Positions 1-10,500 of a stretch of DNA of 64,000 nt are shown in pieces; the first letter of the stretch is position 1, and every line of letters starts with the position of its first letter. Source of the stretch: Dyadobacter flavalbus (GTDB lineage: Bacteria > Bacteroidota > Bacteroidia > Cytophagales > Spirosomataceae); the NCBI RefSeq assembly GCF_006149045.1, contig NZ_VBSN01000027.1, positions 496,001 to 560,000 of the forward strand, read 5' to 3'. The notes beneath the pieces were generated by a model, which saw only the letters and a list, made by a program, of their open reading frames with translations, searched no databases and had not been told where the DNA came from. Both the position numbers and the translations under genes were made by a program.

Positions 1-177
1 ATACAGTCAGATTGCACGTTGGCGTTAACAAGTGTGAAGTTCCGGAATACGTAAACAGACAGCAGATTAAAATACCCTGATTGATCCATTCATTAGTATA
101 AAGTAGTCCTGATATCTCTTCTCAAGGTATTTGTCGGAAGTTACTTGCATTGCAATGTTACTCTTTTACAAACAGGT

Positions 178-1023
178 ATGAAAAGGACGATTAAAATTAC
201 TTTACGGGTTTTACTATGCATCATCCTCTTTGCAGGAGCAACAACAGCAATATTCCTTTATAAAATCAAGAATGGTTTTCCTGTGTCGTATGAAACAGAA
301 AAGCCAGCAATAAATTTTCCGCCCAACCAACCGGCTATCCTGATTTTTTCCAAAACAACCGGCTTTCGTCATGCAGAATCGATTAAAGCGTCATTGCCGG
401 TTTTTTCTGAAATAGCACGAGAAAATAACTGGTTTATTTATCAGACGGAAGAAGGCGGCATTTTTAATCCTGAGCAATTGAAACGTTTCAAGGTTGTTGT
501 TTTCAATAATTCTACCGGCAGAGTTCTTAACGATGAACAACAAGAATTTTTGAGCCAGTATGTAGAATCAGGCGGTACTTTACTGGGCATACATGGAGCA
601 GGAGATGATTCCCATCACTGGCCGTGGTATGAAACTCATTTACTCGGTACAAGATTTTCACATCATCCGCTCAATCCGCAATTCCAGAAAACTGCAGTGC
701 ATGTAGCGCTTGATGTCGATTCAACATTGACCCGTAATTTGCCTGCCGTCTGGACCAATGAAGATGAATGGTATGTTTTCTTCAGCCAGCCCGAAGGCAT
801 GCGGATCGTATCTTACATCAACGGAAATAAAATCATTCCCAATGGCAATTTGCTCTGGATCAGAGATAAAAATTTTGGTATGGGGCAAAATCATCCGGTT
901 GCCTGGTATCGAAACGTCGGTAAAGGCAAAACTTTTTATACTTCCATGGGTCATAGTAAAGAAGTCTGGCAAAATAAAAATTTCGTCCAAATGATCGAAA
1001 ATGCCATCATCTGGTCCGAGTAA
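178..1023 (+). CDS. ThuA-like domain protein, membrane-anchored or secreted
   Basis: Predicted 281-residue protein of the ThuA family (class I glutamine-amidotransferase-like fold), often found with sugar-catabolic genes in Bacteroidota; the reaction is not firmly known. The start is placed at ATG 178 because the frame upstream has only a TTG, and from 178 the protein opens with lysine-arginine and one hydrophobic segment (about residues 6-26), fitting a signal anchor. Family signs are ILIFSKTTGFRHAESI near residue 50, VVVFNNSTGRVLNDEQQ near 110, and LLGIHGAGDDSHHWPWYE near 137. A paralogue lies at 11474-12238. It stands alone on this strand, with structured repeats directly downstream. Family call is firm, substrate unknown. 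Confidence 0.85.
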   Translation: MKRTIKITLRVLLCIILFAGATTAIFLYKIKNGFPVSYETEKPAINFPPNQPAILIFSKTTGFRHAESIKASLPVFSEIARENNWFIYQTEEGGIFNPEQLKRFKVVVFNNSTGRVLNDEQQEFLSQYVESGGTLLGIHGAGDDSHHWPWYETHLLGTRFSHHPLNPQFQKTAVHVALDVDSTLTRNLPAVWTNEDEWYVFFSQPEGMRIVSYINGNKIIPNGNLLWIRDKNFGMGQNHPVAWYRNVGKGKTFYTSMGHSKEVWQNKNFVQMIENAIIWSE

Positions 1024-1039
1024 CAGGCATTCAGAAATA

Positions 1040-1065
1040 TACAAACAGGCGGCCCCGCCGGGGCC
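1040..1065. repeat. Partial copy of the structured repeat (outer arm plus hairpin 1)
   Basis: TACAAACAG at 1040-1048 is followed by GGCCCCGCCGGGGCC at 1051-1065, a six-pair stem with a three-base loop. It is the same architecture as hairpin 1 of the tandem copies at 63.5 kb (GGCTCC-TCC-GGAGCC), but with a T-A pair exchanged for C-G, which keeps pairing. The closing arm of the outer stem is not present. Confidence 0.6.
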
Positions 1066-1092
1066 CAACCATGACAATGCCTGATTTATGGC

Positions 1093-1208
1093 TATAAACA
1101 GGTAGCCGCTCTGCGGCTGTTGCACGAATGTTCTTGCCAAGGAGCAAGTTTAGTTTGCGACAATAAAGAAGCAGACACGAAAAGCTCCGGAGGAGCTAAC
1201 TGTTTATA
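1093..1208 (-). repeat. Structured repeat copy, reverse orientation, enlarged centre
   Basis: Reverse-oriented relative of the 75-base repeat at 63.5 kb. The outer arms TATAAACAG (1093-1101) and CTGTTTATA (1200-1208) pair perfectly over nine bases. Inside are AGCCGC-TCT-GCGGCT (1104-1118) and AGCTCC-GGA-GGAGCT (1183-1197), both six-pair hairpins. The centre (1119-1182) is longer than in the tandem copies and holds its own possible stems: CTTGC/GCAAG (1133-1137 with 1144-1148) and GTTTGC/GCAGAC (1153-1158 with 1171-1176). Confidence 0.75.
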
Positions 1209-1237
1209 GCAAAAAAGCATTCAGTAACACATTATAC

Positions 1238-1252
1238 GGCTCCGGAGGAGCC
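1238..1252 (-). repeat. Solo hairpin 1 of the structured repeat
   Basis: GGCTCC-GGA-GGAGCC, identical in reverse complement to hairpin 1 of the copies at 63.5 kb, here without a recognisable outer stem. Confidence 0.6.
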
Positions 1253-1286
1253 TTCCGGTTACTATTGACAATGCGTAATTTATGGC

Positions 1287-1312
1287 TATAAACAGGAAGC
1301 CGCTCTGTGGCT
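1287..1312 (-). repeat. Partial structured repeat (outer arm plus hairpin 3)
   Basis: TATAAACAG (1287-1295) followed by AGCCGC-TCT-GTGGCT (1298-1312), which still pairs through one G-T wobble. The bases just before it (about 1268-1286) nearly repeat those before the copy at 1093, so flank and element were duplicated together. From 1313 to the next gene at 1515 the sequence is A+T-rich and nothing else was recognised. Confidence 0.6.
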
Positions 1313-1514
1313 TGTGTGCTTATTACTTAAATTTTTTACCTGAAATTATCTAATACTTGGCTTCTAAAAGTATTCCGGACTAGAACCATGCTTATAAGAG
1401 GATTAGAAAAGGTGACAAAATAGGTACTTCCTTTCTCAATTCTTTATGGAAATAATAAGATAAACTGCATTGAAAGAATAAGGATTTAAGTATATGAAGC
1501 CTGACTAAAATGAA

Positions 1515-2714
1515 ATGAAACTGATTATGATGAGAAAAATATTTATTGTTTTACTGGCTTCCGTGCTTCTTTCCTTTGAGCTGATTGCGCAAAATTATGA
1601 CGAATCAAAAGTGCCTTCCTATATTTTGCCTGATGTTCTTGAATCTCAAAACAAAATGAAAATAGCCAATGTAAAAGATTGGGAAAGCATTCGCCGGCCG
1701 GAAATCCTGGCTCTTTTTGAAGAAAATGTTTATGGTATAATGCCAAAAAAATTTGATAACTCAAATTTTAAAATAAAGAATGAAAATAAGCTTTCCATGA
1801 ACGGAAAAGCTCATTTAAAAGAGCTGGAAATAAGTGTCAGCAATAATAATCAAACTGTAATTATCAATCTGGTTTTGTTTGTTCCGACACGCGCGAAAAA
1901 GCCGGCAGCAACTTTTTTATTAATCAACAACCGGGGTAAAAATAATACTTCTCCGACAAGAGACACAATCAGCGGTTTCTGGCCGGCCGAACAGGTTATT
2001 GATGCGGGTTATGCCGTTGCCGCATTTCATGTAAATGACGCGGCTCCGGATGATAAAAATAATTACAGGAATGGAGTTCTGCGGTTATACCCCGAGCAGC
2101 TGAAAGCAGACAATGGGATGAAAGCCATCGGCGCATGGGCGTGGGCAGCCAGCAGGATAATGGATTATTTCGAAAAAGATAAGGACGTAGATGCTTCAAA
2201 AGTTATCCTGACAGGCCATTCGAGGGGAGGAAAGGCGTCATTGTGGGCAGCTGCACAAGATACCCGCTTTGCAATGTGCGTCACCAATTGTTCGGGAAAT
2301 ACCGGTGCGGCTTTGTCTCGCCGTCGTTTTGGAGAAACTGTAAAAGTTATCAATACTACTTTTCCGCATTGGTTTGCTGACAATTACAAGAAATTCAATG
2401 ATAACGAAAGCGCATTGCCGCTGGATCAGCATATGCTCGTTTCTTTGATTGCGCCAAGGCCTGTTTACGTAACCAATGCTTCCGAGGATTTATGGGCTGA
2501 TCCGGTCGGAACGTTCAAGTCTGTAAAAGAGGCTGAAAAAGTATATGAACTTTATAATGTAAAATCAGGTTTGCCGCAGTCAATTCCAGCGATCAATATG
2601 CCTTTTGTCAAACCTCCTCTGGCATATCATATTCGCGAAGGAAAACATGACATGACGTTTTACGACTGGGCTCAGTTTATTAAAACTGCTGATCTTTATT
2701 TTAACAGACAATAA
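1515..2714 (+). CDS. CE15-like glucuronoyl esterase / alpha-beta hydrolase, secreted
   Basis: Predicted 399-residue secreted hydrolase. The N-terminus (about residues 1-25, ending near LIAQN) is a signal peptide. The nucleophile elbow GHSRGGKASLWAAA places the serine at residue 236, followed by CSGNTGAALSRRRFGE, FPHWF, LPLDQH and IAPRPVYV, the string typical of bacterial CE15 esterases; the histidine is in EGKHDMTFYDW (residue 378). CE15 enzymes cleave the ester between glucuronoxylan side chains and lignin, which would suit a plant-litter Bacteroidota. The start is uncertain between the Met at 1515 and the nearby MetMet pair. It is monocistronic, and its role in plant-polymer use is inference. 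Confidence 0.82.
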   Translation: MKLIMMRKIFIVLLASVLLSFELIAQNYDESKVPSYILPDVLESQNKMKIANVKDWESIRRPEILALFEENVYGIMPKKFDNSNFKIKNENKLSMNGKAHLKELEISVSNNNQTVIINLVLFVPTRAKKPAATFLLINNRGKNNTSPTRDTISGFWPAEQVIDAGYAVAAFHVNDAAPDDKNNYRNGVLRLYPEQLKADNGMKAIGAWAWAASRIMDYFEKDKDVDASKVILTGHSRGGKASLWAAAQDTRFAMCVTNCSGNTGAALSRRRFGETVKVINTTFPHWFADNYKKFNDNESALPLDQHMLVSLIAPRPVYVTNASEDLWADPVGTFKSVKEAEKVYELYNVKSGLPQSIPAINMPFVKPPLAYHIREGKHDMTFYDWAQFIKTADLYFNRQ

Positions 2715-2983
2715 ATCTGATATTGAAAATGCTCGTATAAAAGGCCGTTAAGTATGGAAGATTTGGTCCTAATATGAACGTATATGGCCTTGATTCATTT
2801 TTATATTCAATGGTAAATATCAAGGCAGATACCCCTATTTGTTTGACGGATTATATTAGCAGCAATGCAGTTTGCTTATGCTGTTTTTAAAGCTGAAAAT
2901 ATTTTAGTCAAATTAAAAATCCGGATTTCTCTTTTATGGAATGGTATTTGTTCGATGGTATTCAAACAAATCATTTCAATTAC

Positions 2984-3916
2984 ATGAAGATCCTTTTATA
3001 CGCCAAGCTGGAAAAAGAAATGCAATCGGAGTTAAAGAAGCATTTGCCGGATGATGCAGAAGTAATACTTGCATCTGATATTTCAGAAGAGGAAGTAAAA
3101 AGTGCATTGCAGTCTGCTGAGATATTAATCGGAAATCCGCCCGCAGACTGGTTTGGAAAAACTCCCGGCACATTGAAATTCTGGCAGCTTGAAAATGTTG
3201 GTTTTGAGCAATACAAGGATGTCGATTATAAAGGAAAAGCTGCTAATGTAGGTGATATATCTGCCGTACCCTGCGCCGAAACCATCGTGAGCGGAATTCT
3301 GGCATTTTACCGCGGCATCCATAAAATGGTCAGAAATCAGGTCAAAAAGGAATGGGTAGGAGAGAAGTCAAGTAATGAACTTCAAATTTTAAGTGGCAAA
3401 AAGGTCATCATCCTGGGTTCCGGAGCCATTGGCGAGCATGTTAATAAACTTCTGAATGCGTTTGGCTGCAGCATTCAAATGACTGCTAAAAGTGATCCGC
3501 AGGCGGAAATTCATTCATTTGAGCACTTATTGCAGCAATTGCCTGAAACAGATCTGGTTGTAAATACACTGCCGGGAAATCTTGACAAATACGTATCTCA
3601 GGAATTCTTTAATGCCATGAAAAAAGGAAGTCTTTATGCCAATGTGGGCCGAGGAAACACAACGGATGAAGCTGCGTTGATAAATGCGCTGGAAAGTGGC
3701 AGACTGGCAGGTGCTGTCCTGGATGTTTCGGAAGCAGAACCGCTTGATGAAGACAGCAAATTATGGGAAATGGAAAATGTAATTTTATCGCAGCATACGG
3801 GTGCAGAGCATGAAGGCAGAGACCGGGACAAGGTTGAAAAGTTCATTTCCAACATCAATAAGTATCTTAATGATGAAGAAATTGAAGATGAAGTTGAGCT
3901 TTCAGAAGGTTATTAG
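2984..3916 (+). CDS. D-isomer-specific 2-hydroxyacid dehydrogenase family protein
   Basis: Predicted 310-residue NAD(P)-dependent oxidoreductase. ATG 2984 is preferred over one 48 bases upstream because MKILLYAKL matches the family N-terminus. The Rossmann motif is GSGAIGEHVNKLLNAFG near residue 145; catalytic candidates are Arg in NVGRGNTTDE, Glu in SEAEPLDED and His in SQHTGAEHEG. The C-terminal tail is acidic. The substrate is not readable from sequence; phosphoglycerate and lactate types are possible. A second, more typical member of the superfamily is at 14408-15352. The 270 bases before the gene show no clear promoter or other feature. Confidence 0.85.
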   Translation: MKILLYAKLEKEMQSELKKHLPDDAEVILASDISEEEVKSALQSAEILIGNPPADWFGKTPGTLKFWQLENVGFEQYKDVDYKGKAANVGDISAVPCAETIVSGILAFYRGIHKMVRNQVKKEWVGEKSSNELQILSGKKVIILGSGAIGEHVNKLLNAFGCSIQMTAKSDPQAEIHSFEHLLQQLPETDLVVNTLPGNLDKYVSQEFFNAMKKGSLYANVGRGNTTDEAALINALESGRLAGAVLDVSEAEPLDEDSKLWEMENVILSQHTGAEHEGRDRDKVEKFISNINKYLNDEEIEDEVELSEGY

Positions 3917-3942
3917 AAAAGGACGAAGTGGTTAATCTGCAA

Positions 3943-4356
3943 TTACTTGGCTGACTTCATTGCCTTTATCGTCTTTATTTCTTTATCATTTATAAAGCGA
4001 TTGTACTCGTCGGTTTCATTGCCGTACATAGCAACTTTGCCGTTCTGGTCGCAGTGTATTCCCCAGCCGTAACGCTTTGTTAAAGGCGAGGCACGCAGGC
4101 AAGGCTGACCTTTGGAAAAAAATTGTTTTCTCGCTTCTTCAAGTTCGCTTTCCGTCAAATCGTTCCGTTTGGCATAAACCCTGAACAATATATCATCCGA
4201 GGTATATTTATAAGGGTTTTTGCTTATCATATCGTGCTGTATGCCGGCAACTGTTTCTGCATTACCCTTCATTGGCGGTACTTCTCCTTTTGCAGCCGGA
4301 CAGTCCTCCGCAACTTCAATAAATGTATTGGTATAGTTGGTTGGGTGAATTTTCAT
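3943..4356 (-). CDS. DUF6157 family protein
   Basis: Predicted 137-residue cytoplasmic protein of unknown function resembling DUF6157: it begins MKIHPTNYTNTFIEVAEDCP, continues AAKGEVPP and GIQHDMISKNPYKYTSDDILF, and ends with RYGWGIHCDQNGKVAMYG. The start is taken at MKIHP because the 15 upstream residues do not match the family start. It converges on the dehydrogenase at 2984-3916, with 26 bases between stops. No function is proposed. Confidence 0.7.
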   Translation of the reverse strand: MKIHPTNYTNTFIEVAEDCPAAKGEVPPMKGNAETVAGIQHDMISKNPYKYTSDDILFRVYAKRNDLTESELEEARKQFFSKGQPCLRASPLTKRYGWGIHCDQNGKVAMYGNETDEYNRFINDKEIKTIKAMKSAK

Positions 4357-4952
4357 GCCAATCAGTATTAGGATCTTCCCTTGCGAAACCGGATAATTCA
4401 TAAATATAGAAAACCGGGTGATTTTAATTGTCCTGTTACCTCATTGAACAGGCTCTTTTCAATAATTATGGTGTCACAAACCATGGCTTTATCTCATATT
4501 TAATATGGAGTCACGAAACGGCTCGAACCATGCAGGTGACTTTCATTGTCATGTCTAATGAAACGCTGAATTGTGTCTTTTGCCTCATAAAAGCTGTCAA
4601 TGCATTTAAATCCACTCACTTTATGCTTATAAATGCTGTGAAAGTACAGCGCCGGCAGCCCGTTTGATAGGAGAGTTCTCTTCTGATGCTGCTACATGCA
4701 TAAACTCTTGGTTTACTTCCGGATTTTTGTCCATCGTTGTTTACTTATGATTCCCAAATTAAATGGACTAAGCTTTTTTCAATTTTGTTCAACTGTTCAG
4801 AGGGCCAGGACATTCCTTTGCCGTTATACAAAGCGCTTGCCTGACTGCATTCCTATTCCTCGTTCGGCACAGTATTTTCAATATATTGCCTCTTAGTCAG
4901 CGTTGGTTACATATACAATCAGTTACACCTTAACATTACGTCTTTTACCAGA
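4357..4952. other. Intergenic region, 596 bases, no gene recognised
   Basis: Divergent gap between the DUF6157 gene and the first histidine kinase. Open frames here (4428-4667 and 4696-4896, plus strand) have low-complexity, uncharacteristic translations and no recognisable start context. No clear TAnnTTTG box, terminator or repeat was found. Confidence 0.5.
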
Positions 4953-7319
4953 ATGAGCCCTGCTGATATGCAATCCACATCGCCTTTTGCATCAGTATAC
5001 GATACCGCATTTGCCAAAATGGACCAAGGCTTTTGCATCCTTGAAAAGGTCGGTAATCCGGCAGATCACCCTGTTGATTTCCGTTACCAAATGGTGAATC
5101 CTGCTTTTGAAAAGCATACGGGTTTATCAAATGTGACCGGAAAAACCATTTTGGAAGTAGTTCCGGAAGCTGACCAAAGTATTATGGATACTTACAATCA
5201 GGTTGCCGCTACAGGGCAGTCTGTACAATTCAAAGCTTATGTTACCGCATTAAACCTGTGGATAGAAGCCAGTGCCTTCCGCATTAGTGAACAGCCAGTC
5301 CTGATTGCAGTATTGTTTACCAATATTACCGAGCGAAAGCGTAACGAAGAAGCACAGGAAATATCTGAATTGAAATACCGTACCCTGTTTGAGACCATGG
5401 ATCAGGGTTTTGGAATCGGTGAAATATTGCCTGCTGACAAGGAAGCCGGGACGCCTATCGACTGGCGCTGGCTGGAAGTAAACCCGCAGTTTGAGCGGCT
5501 GACCGGCCTGCCGCGCGACCTGGTGCTTACCCAGACGACGCGCCAGCTTATTCCCGGTTTGGAGGATACATGGTATGACGGCTATGCGCACGTTTATGAA
5601 ACCGGCGAAACGGTCAGTTTCGAATCATTTTCGCCGGTGCTCAGCCGCTGGTTCGACGTGTACGTATTTGCCCTGGGCACGCCCGACACACGTCGTGTAG
5701 CTGTGCTTTTCAGCAACACCACCGAAAGCAAACGTCAGGAAAAACGGCAGACGCTGTTGCTGACGCTTTCCGATGCGCTCAGACCCCTAACTGACCCAGG
5801 TGTGATCATGACAACAATCAGTGAACTGGCAGGACGCTTTTTCGAGGCAAGTTGCAGCGGGTTTGCAGAAGTTCAACCGGCTCACAACCAGTTAACGATT
5901 GAATGTGAATGGAGCAACGGTAACATGCCGGGCAGGCAGGGATCACATCCGCTATCCAACATCAGCGACGAGACAATCCGGCAATATCAGTCGGGTCAAA
6001 CGGTTGTTCTGAAAGATGCACTTTCCAGTGTTTGGGTCCCACTCATGAAAGACGGCAATTGGGTAGCGTTGTTTTTTGTAGAAGATGAAAGGGACCGTCC
6101 CTGGCCGGAAGCCGATGTGAAGTTGCTGGAAGAAATCGCCGAACGCAGCTGGGCAGCGGTAACCCGGGCAAGAGCCGAAGAAGCATTGCGTGCTGCGGAC
6201 AGGCAAAAGGACGATTTCATGGCGATGCTGGGGCACGAGCTGAGAAACCCTTTGGCTGTCCTTTCAAATACACTGATGTTTCTTCAACTGTCGAAAGGGC
6301 AGCATCCGGATATGCCCTACGAACTGGGTATAGACCGGATGAGCTCTCAGGTAAAGCATTTGGGCCGTATGGTAGATGACCTTCTGGAAGTAAGCCGCAT
6401 CCGGTACGGAAAAATCAGACTCGAACGTAAGCCGATCGACCTTGGCCAACTGGTTGGGCAGACTGTCGAGACTGCGAAAATGCTGTTTGAAGACCGGGGC
6501 CGCACCATTGAATTTATCCAGCCGGCTTCTGCAATCTCCGTCAACGGCGATGCTACGCGCATTGCGCAGCTGATCATGAATTTATTGGGAAACGCGTCAA
6601 AATACACAGCCGAAGGTGGCCATGCCTGGGTCACGCTGGACGTTGAACAGAACAATGCCGTTATCCGGGTAAAAGATGACGGAAAGGGAATCCCACAGAA
6701 TGAGCTGAAATCAATTTTTGAGGTATTTGTGCAAGGTGAAACGTCTATCGACCGACCGTATGGAGGTCTGGGATTGGGACTGGCTGTTGTCAAAAAGATT
6801 GCCGAAGGTCATGATGGCAGTGTGGTGGCTTACAGCGCAGGTGTCAATAAAGGGAGCGAATTTGTTGTAAGAATTCCTGTGATTGCCGAGCAGCAAACCA
6901 AAGCTGAAACCGGAGCTTACGGACCTGCGGCATCAACCAATGCCATTCGGGTTCTGCTTATTGATGACAACCAGGAGCTGGTCGATCTGATGGGTATGCT
7001 CATGCAGGTATCCGGCTATCAGGTGCACATTTGTTACAATGGAAAGGATGGCATTGCCGCTGCCGGGAAGTTACGCCCGGACGTGGTCATACTCGACATT
7101 GCCATGCCCTATATGGACGGGTATGCCGTATGCGAACAAATCCGAAAGCAGCCATGGGGAGAAAAACTGCCGGTCATTGCGCTGTCCGGCTTTGGCCGTG
7201 AGGCAGATAAGCAACGGAGCCGGGCAGCGGGGTTTGACGAACATATTTTAAAACCTGTTGATTATAACATATTGGGTGAAAAGATTTCTCAGCTTATTGC
7301 AGAAAAGAAAGATTTGTAA
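4953..7319 (+). CDS. Hybrid sensor histidine kinase (PAS-PAS-GAF-HisKA-HATPase-REC)
   Basis: Predicted 788-residue soluble two-component sensor with a fused receiver. Two PAS-like domains (about 8-130 and 138-262, each ending in an ITERK- or TTESK-type linker) precede a GAF-like domain (about 270-405). The phosphoacceptor His is in MLGHELRNPLAVLSN near residue 427, followed by N-box NLLGNASKYTAEGG, DDGKGIP and GGLGLGLAVVKK. The receiver carries LLIDDNQE and the phospho-Asp in VVILDIAMPYMDG near 714. No transmembrane segment is visible, so it likely senses an internal or redox/light cue. There is no partner regulator in the window. The next gene is a clear paralogue 181 bases away. Confidence 0.9.
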   Translation: MSPADMQSTSPFASVYDTAFAKMDQGFCILEKVGNPADHPVDFRYQMVNPAFEKHTGLSNVTGKTILEVVPEADQSIMDTYNQVAATGQSVQFKAYVTALNLWIEASAFRISEQPVLIAVLFTNITERKRNEEAQEISELKYRTLFETMDQGFGIGEILPADKEAGTPIDWRWLEVNPQFERLTGLPRDLVLTQTTRQLIPGLEDTWYDGYAHVYETGETVSFESFSPVLSRWFDVYVFALGTPDTRRVAVLFSNTTESKRQEKRQTLLLTLSDALRPLTDPGVIMTTISELAGRFFEASCSGFAEVQPAHNQLTIECEWSNGNMPGRQGSHPLSNISDETIRQYQSGQTVVLKDALSSVWVPLMKDGNWVALFFVEDERDRPWPEADVKLLEEIAERSWAAVTRARAEEALRAADRQKDDFMAMLGHELRNPLAVLSNTLMFLQLSKGQHPDMPYELGIDRMSSQVKHLGRMVDDLLEVSRIRYGKIRLERKPIDLGQLVGQTVETAKMLFEDRGRTIEFIQPASAISVNGDATRIAQLIMNLLGNASKYTAEGGHAWVTLDVEQNNAVIRVKDDGKGIPQNELKSIFEVFVQGETSIDRPYGGLGLGLAVVKKIAEGHDGSVVAYSAGVNKGSEFVVRIPVIAEQQTKAETGAYGPAASTNAIRVLLIDDNQELVDLMGMLMQVSGYQVHICYNGKDGIAAAGKLRPDVVILDIAMPYMDGYAVCEQIRKQPWGEKLPVIALSGFGREADKQRSRAAGFDEHILKPVDYNILGEKISQLIAEKKDL

Positions 7320-7500
7320 GTTGAACTGCTTGTCCTCGAAAGTGCTCTTCAGCAATAATACCCTAAGAATAACCGTCAGTCCGGCAGTGGTTGACCATTC
7401 GACATTTTTCGCCATAAGCCTGGCACGGATTTTTCTGTACTTCACAGCTTTTTACAAATGATTAAACGCACGGATCCCGGAAAACTTTCGCATACATTTA

Positions 7501-10500
7501 ATGACCATGACCACGGATCTTGTTGATGCTTTTCTAATAGATGAATACAAACAACTTGTTGAGCTGTTTGCCCAGGCTGTCTGGGAAACTGACGCGCACG
7601 GTCAGGTAGTAGCTGATTCCTCTTCCTGGCGGGCTTATACCGGACAATCAAAACAGGAATGGCTTGGCGAAGGCTGGGTGGGAGCAGTCCACCCGGAAGA
7701 TCGCGGCTATGCGCTTGATCAGTGGCAAAAGGCTGTCAGTAGCCAAACGCCCGTCAACGCCGAGTTTCGCCTGCGTAGTCCTGGTGGTGGCTGGCGATGG
7801 ACGAATGTGCGGGCTACCCATATTCTGGATGCGGATGGATCTGTAAAAAAATGGGTGGGCCTCAATATTGGCATTGAAGAAAAAAAGAAAGCGGAGCAAC
7901 TCTTGCAGCAGGAGCAAATCCGCCTGCAGGAAGAAGTCAGTGACCGGACCAGCGAGCTCGCATCCAGCCGGCAATTGCATCAGGCCATCCTGGATAGCAC
8001 GCTGGAAATGATTCAGGTTTTTACGGCTGTGCGCAGTGAAGATGGCCAGATCATCGACTTCGTCTGGCGCCTGAACAACCATGCTGCCGAGCAGCATTAC
8101 GGTGATGTAATTGGCACAAGCCTGCTTTCTAACAACCCAGGAGTAATTGAGACAGGCATTTTTGATACCTTCAGACAGGTTGTCGAAACAGGTATTGCTG
8201 ACAAGTCGGAACGCCATTACAACAATGAGCAGTTCGAGGGATGGTTTTATCAGTCAACCGTAAAGCTGGGTGACGGGGTGGCCACTACCACCACAGACAT
8301 AACCGCCCTGAAAAAAGCCGAAGAACAAACCAGAAGCAGCCAATTGCTACTGCAATCGGTCATCGACAATTCGCTGGATATCATTCAGGTTTTTAAGGCA
8401 GTCCGCGATGAAACCGGTCAGATCATTGATTTCACCTGTGCGGTTAACAATAAGAAAGGGATTGAACAGAATGGGGATGTGATTGGCCGCAGTCTGCTGC
8501 AAGTAAACCCGGGTGTGGTCGCCTCAGGAGTTTTCGACCGTATGGTGAAGGTAGCCCAGACTGGTGAGCCCCAGCAACTCGAACAGTATTATGCCCATGA
8601 GCAGTTTGATGTATGGTTTTATCAGATGCTGGTAAACACCGTTGACGGTGTCGCCATGATGACGCGCGAGATCACCGAGCGCAAACAAAACGAGCTTAGG
8701 CGGGACTTTCTGCTCAGACTGAATGATGCGATTCGCCCGTTGGCTGATCCGGTAACCATACAGGATACAGCCGCCAGGCTGCTTGGTGAGCAGCTTGGCA
8801 CGGACCGGGCTTATTATGCCGAGATGGATGAGACGTCTGGTAATTGTGCCGTCGTTCGGCAATGGCACCGCCCCGGTACAGGCAATGCCCGGAGCTATTC
8901 ACTGGCTGAATGGTCAATGCCCGGACTGATTGATGGCCGGACGCGGGTGGTGCGGAACACGAATTCCGATCCTGCCATCGCTGATGACCAGCGTGAACCA
9001 CTCCAGAGAAATCAGATCGGCGCAACCATTGTCGTACCGCTGGTTAAGGAAGGCAGACTGGTTGCCAAATTTGTTACTCATCAGCGGGCACCCAGGAACT
9101 GGACTGCGACGGATGTATCGCTGGCTGAGGAAACTGCGGAACGCACCTGGGCCGCGGTGGAACGGGCAAAGACAGTGGAGGCCTTGCGCCAAAGCGAAGA
9201 ACAATTCCGGCTTTTAGGAGTAGCTTCTTCCGATAGCATCTATAAAATGAATCCCAACTGGACCCGGATGCGCTTGCTGAGCGGGAAGACATTTCTGGCC
9301 GACACCAATGACCCAGGCTCTTCATGGATCCAGACGTATATTCCTGCTGAAGATCAGCCTTGGGTACAACAGGTAATCCAGGAGGCCATCCGCACTAAAA
9401 GTACTTTCGAACGCGAGCACCGCGTCAGGAAAGTTGAGGGCGGAACCGGCTGGATATTTTCAAGTGCCATTCCGGTGTTCGATAAAAAGGGCGATATACA
9501 GGAGTGGCTGGGGGCGGCCAGTGACATTACCGCCCGGAAACTGGCAGAAGAAAAGCTCCATGACTCCAGCCGGCGCAAAGACGAATTTCTGGCCATGCTG
9601 GCCCACGAACTGCGCAACCCCATGGCAACGCTTCGTAACGGTGTGAGCATTCTTGAACTGACCAGCACGGAAGAGCCGGCCCGTTCCACGGTTGAAATGA
9701 TGAGCCGGCAAAGTGACCATTTGGAACGCATGCTGGATGATCTGTTGGACGTGAGCCGCATCAGCAGTGGCAAGATTGAGCTGAAAACCGAGCGTGTCGA
9801 TCTGGTAAGCCTGGTTGCGCAAGCAGTTGAATCGATGCAGTCGCTATTTCAGAAACAAGGACGGTCATTGAAGGCCGATTTACCTGCAACGCCTATTTAC
9901 CTGGCAGGTGATGCCACCCGTTTGATGCAGGTGGTGACCAACCTGCTGACCAACGGGGCCCGCTATACCGGCGAGCAGGGACAAGTATGGCTGCGCCTGC
10001 GTGAAGAGCAGATGCAGGCTGTGCTTGAAGTTGGTGACAACGGCATTGGCTTACCGGCTGATCAACTTTCGTCTATTTTTGAGCTGTTTGTGCAGGTGGA
10101 TAACTCCCTGGCACGCTCGAAAGGAGGCCTGGGCCTGGGATTAGCGTTGGTCAAGCGGCTCGTTGAGCAGCATGGCGGACGGGCCGAGGCCCGAAGTGAA
10201 GGCCTGGGGAAAGGTAGTGTTTTTACCATCTATTTACCAACTTTAATGTTACCAGCCATGCAAACGCCTACACCAGAACATCAGGCCTCAGAACCATTGG
10301 ATTCCCGGCGCATTTTAGTTATTGACGACAATGCTGATTCTGCCCAGACAATGGGCATGCTCCTTAAACTGAAAGGATATGAAGCCCATACCCGGAACAG
10401 TGGCCAGGCCGGCCTGGAAGCAGCTGAGCAGTTACTGCCTGCGGCTATCCTGCTGGATATAGGTATGCCCGGCTTGGATGGTTATGACACATGCCGGTTA

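Noticed and set aside
4515..4535. tRNA T-arm-like sequence (GGTTCGAGCC on the minus strand)
   Set aside because: The flanking bases do not form a T-stem or acceptor stem, and no D- or anticodon arm was found.
4428..4896. Two short plus-strand frames
   Set aside because: No recognisable domain, poor start context, irregular composition; more likely chance frames in a 596-base gap.
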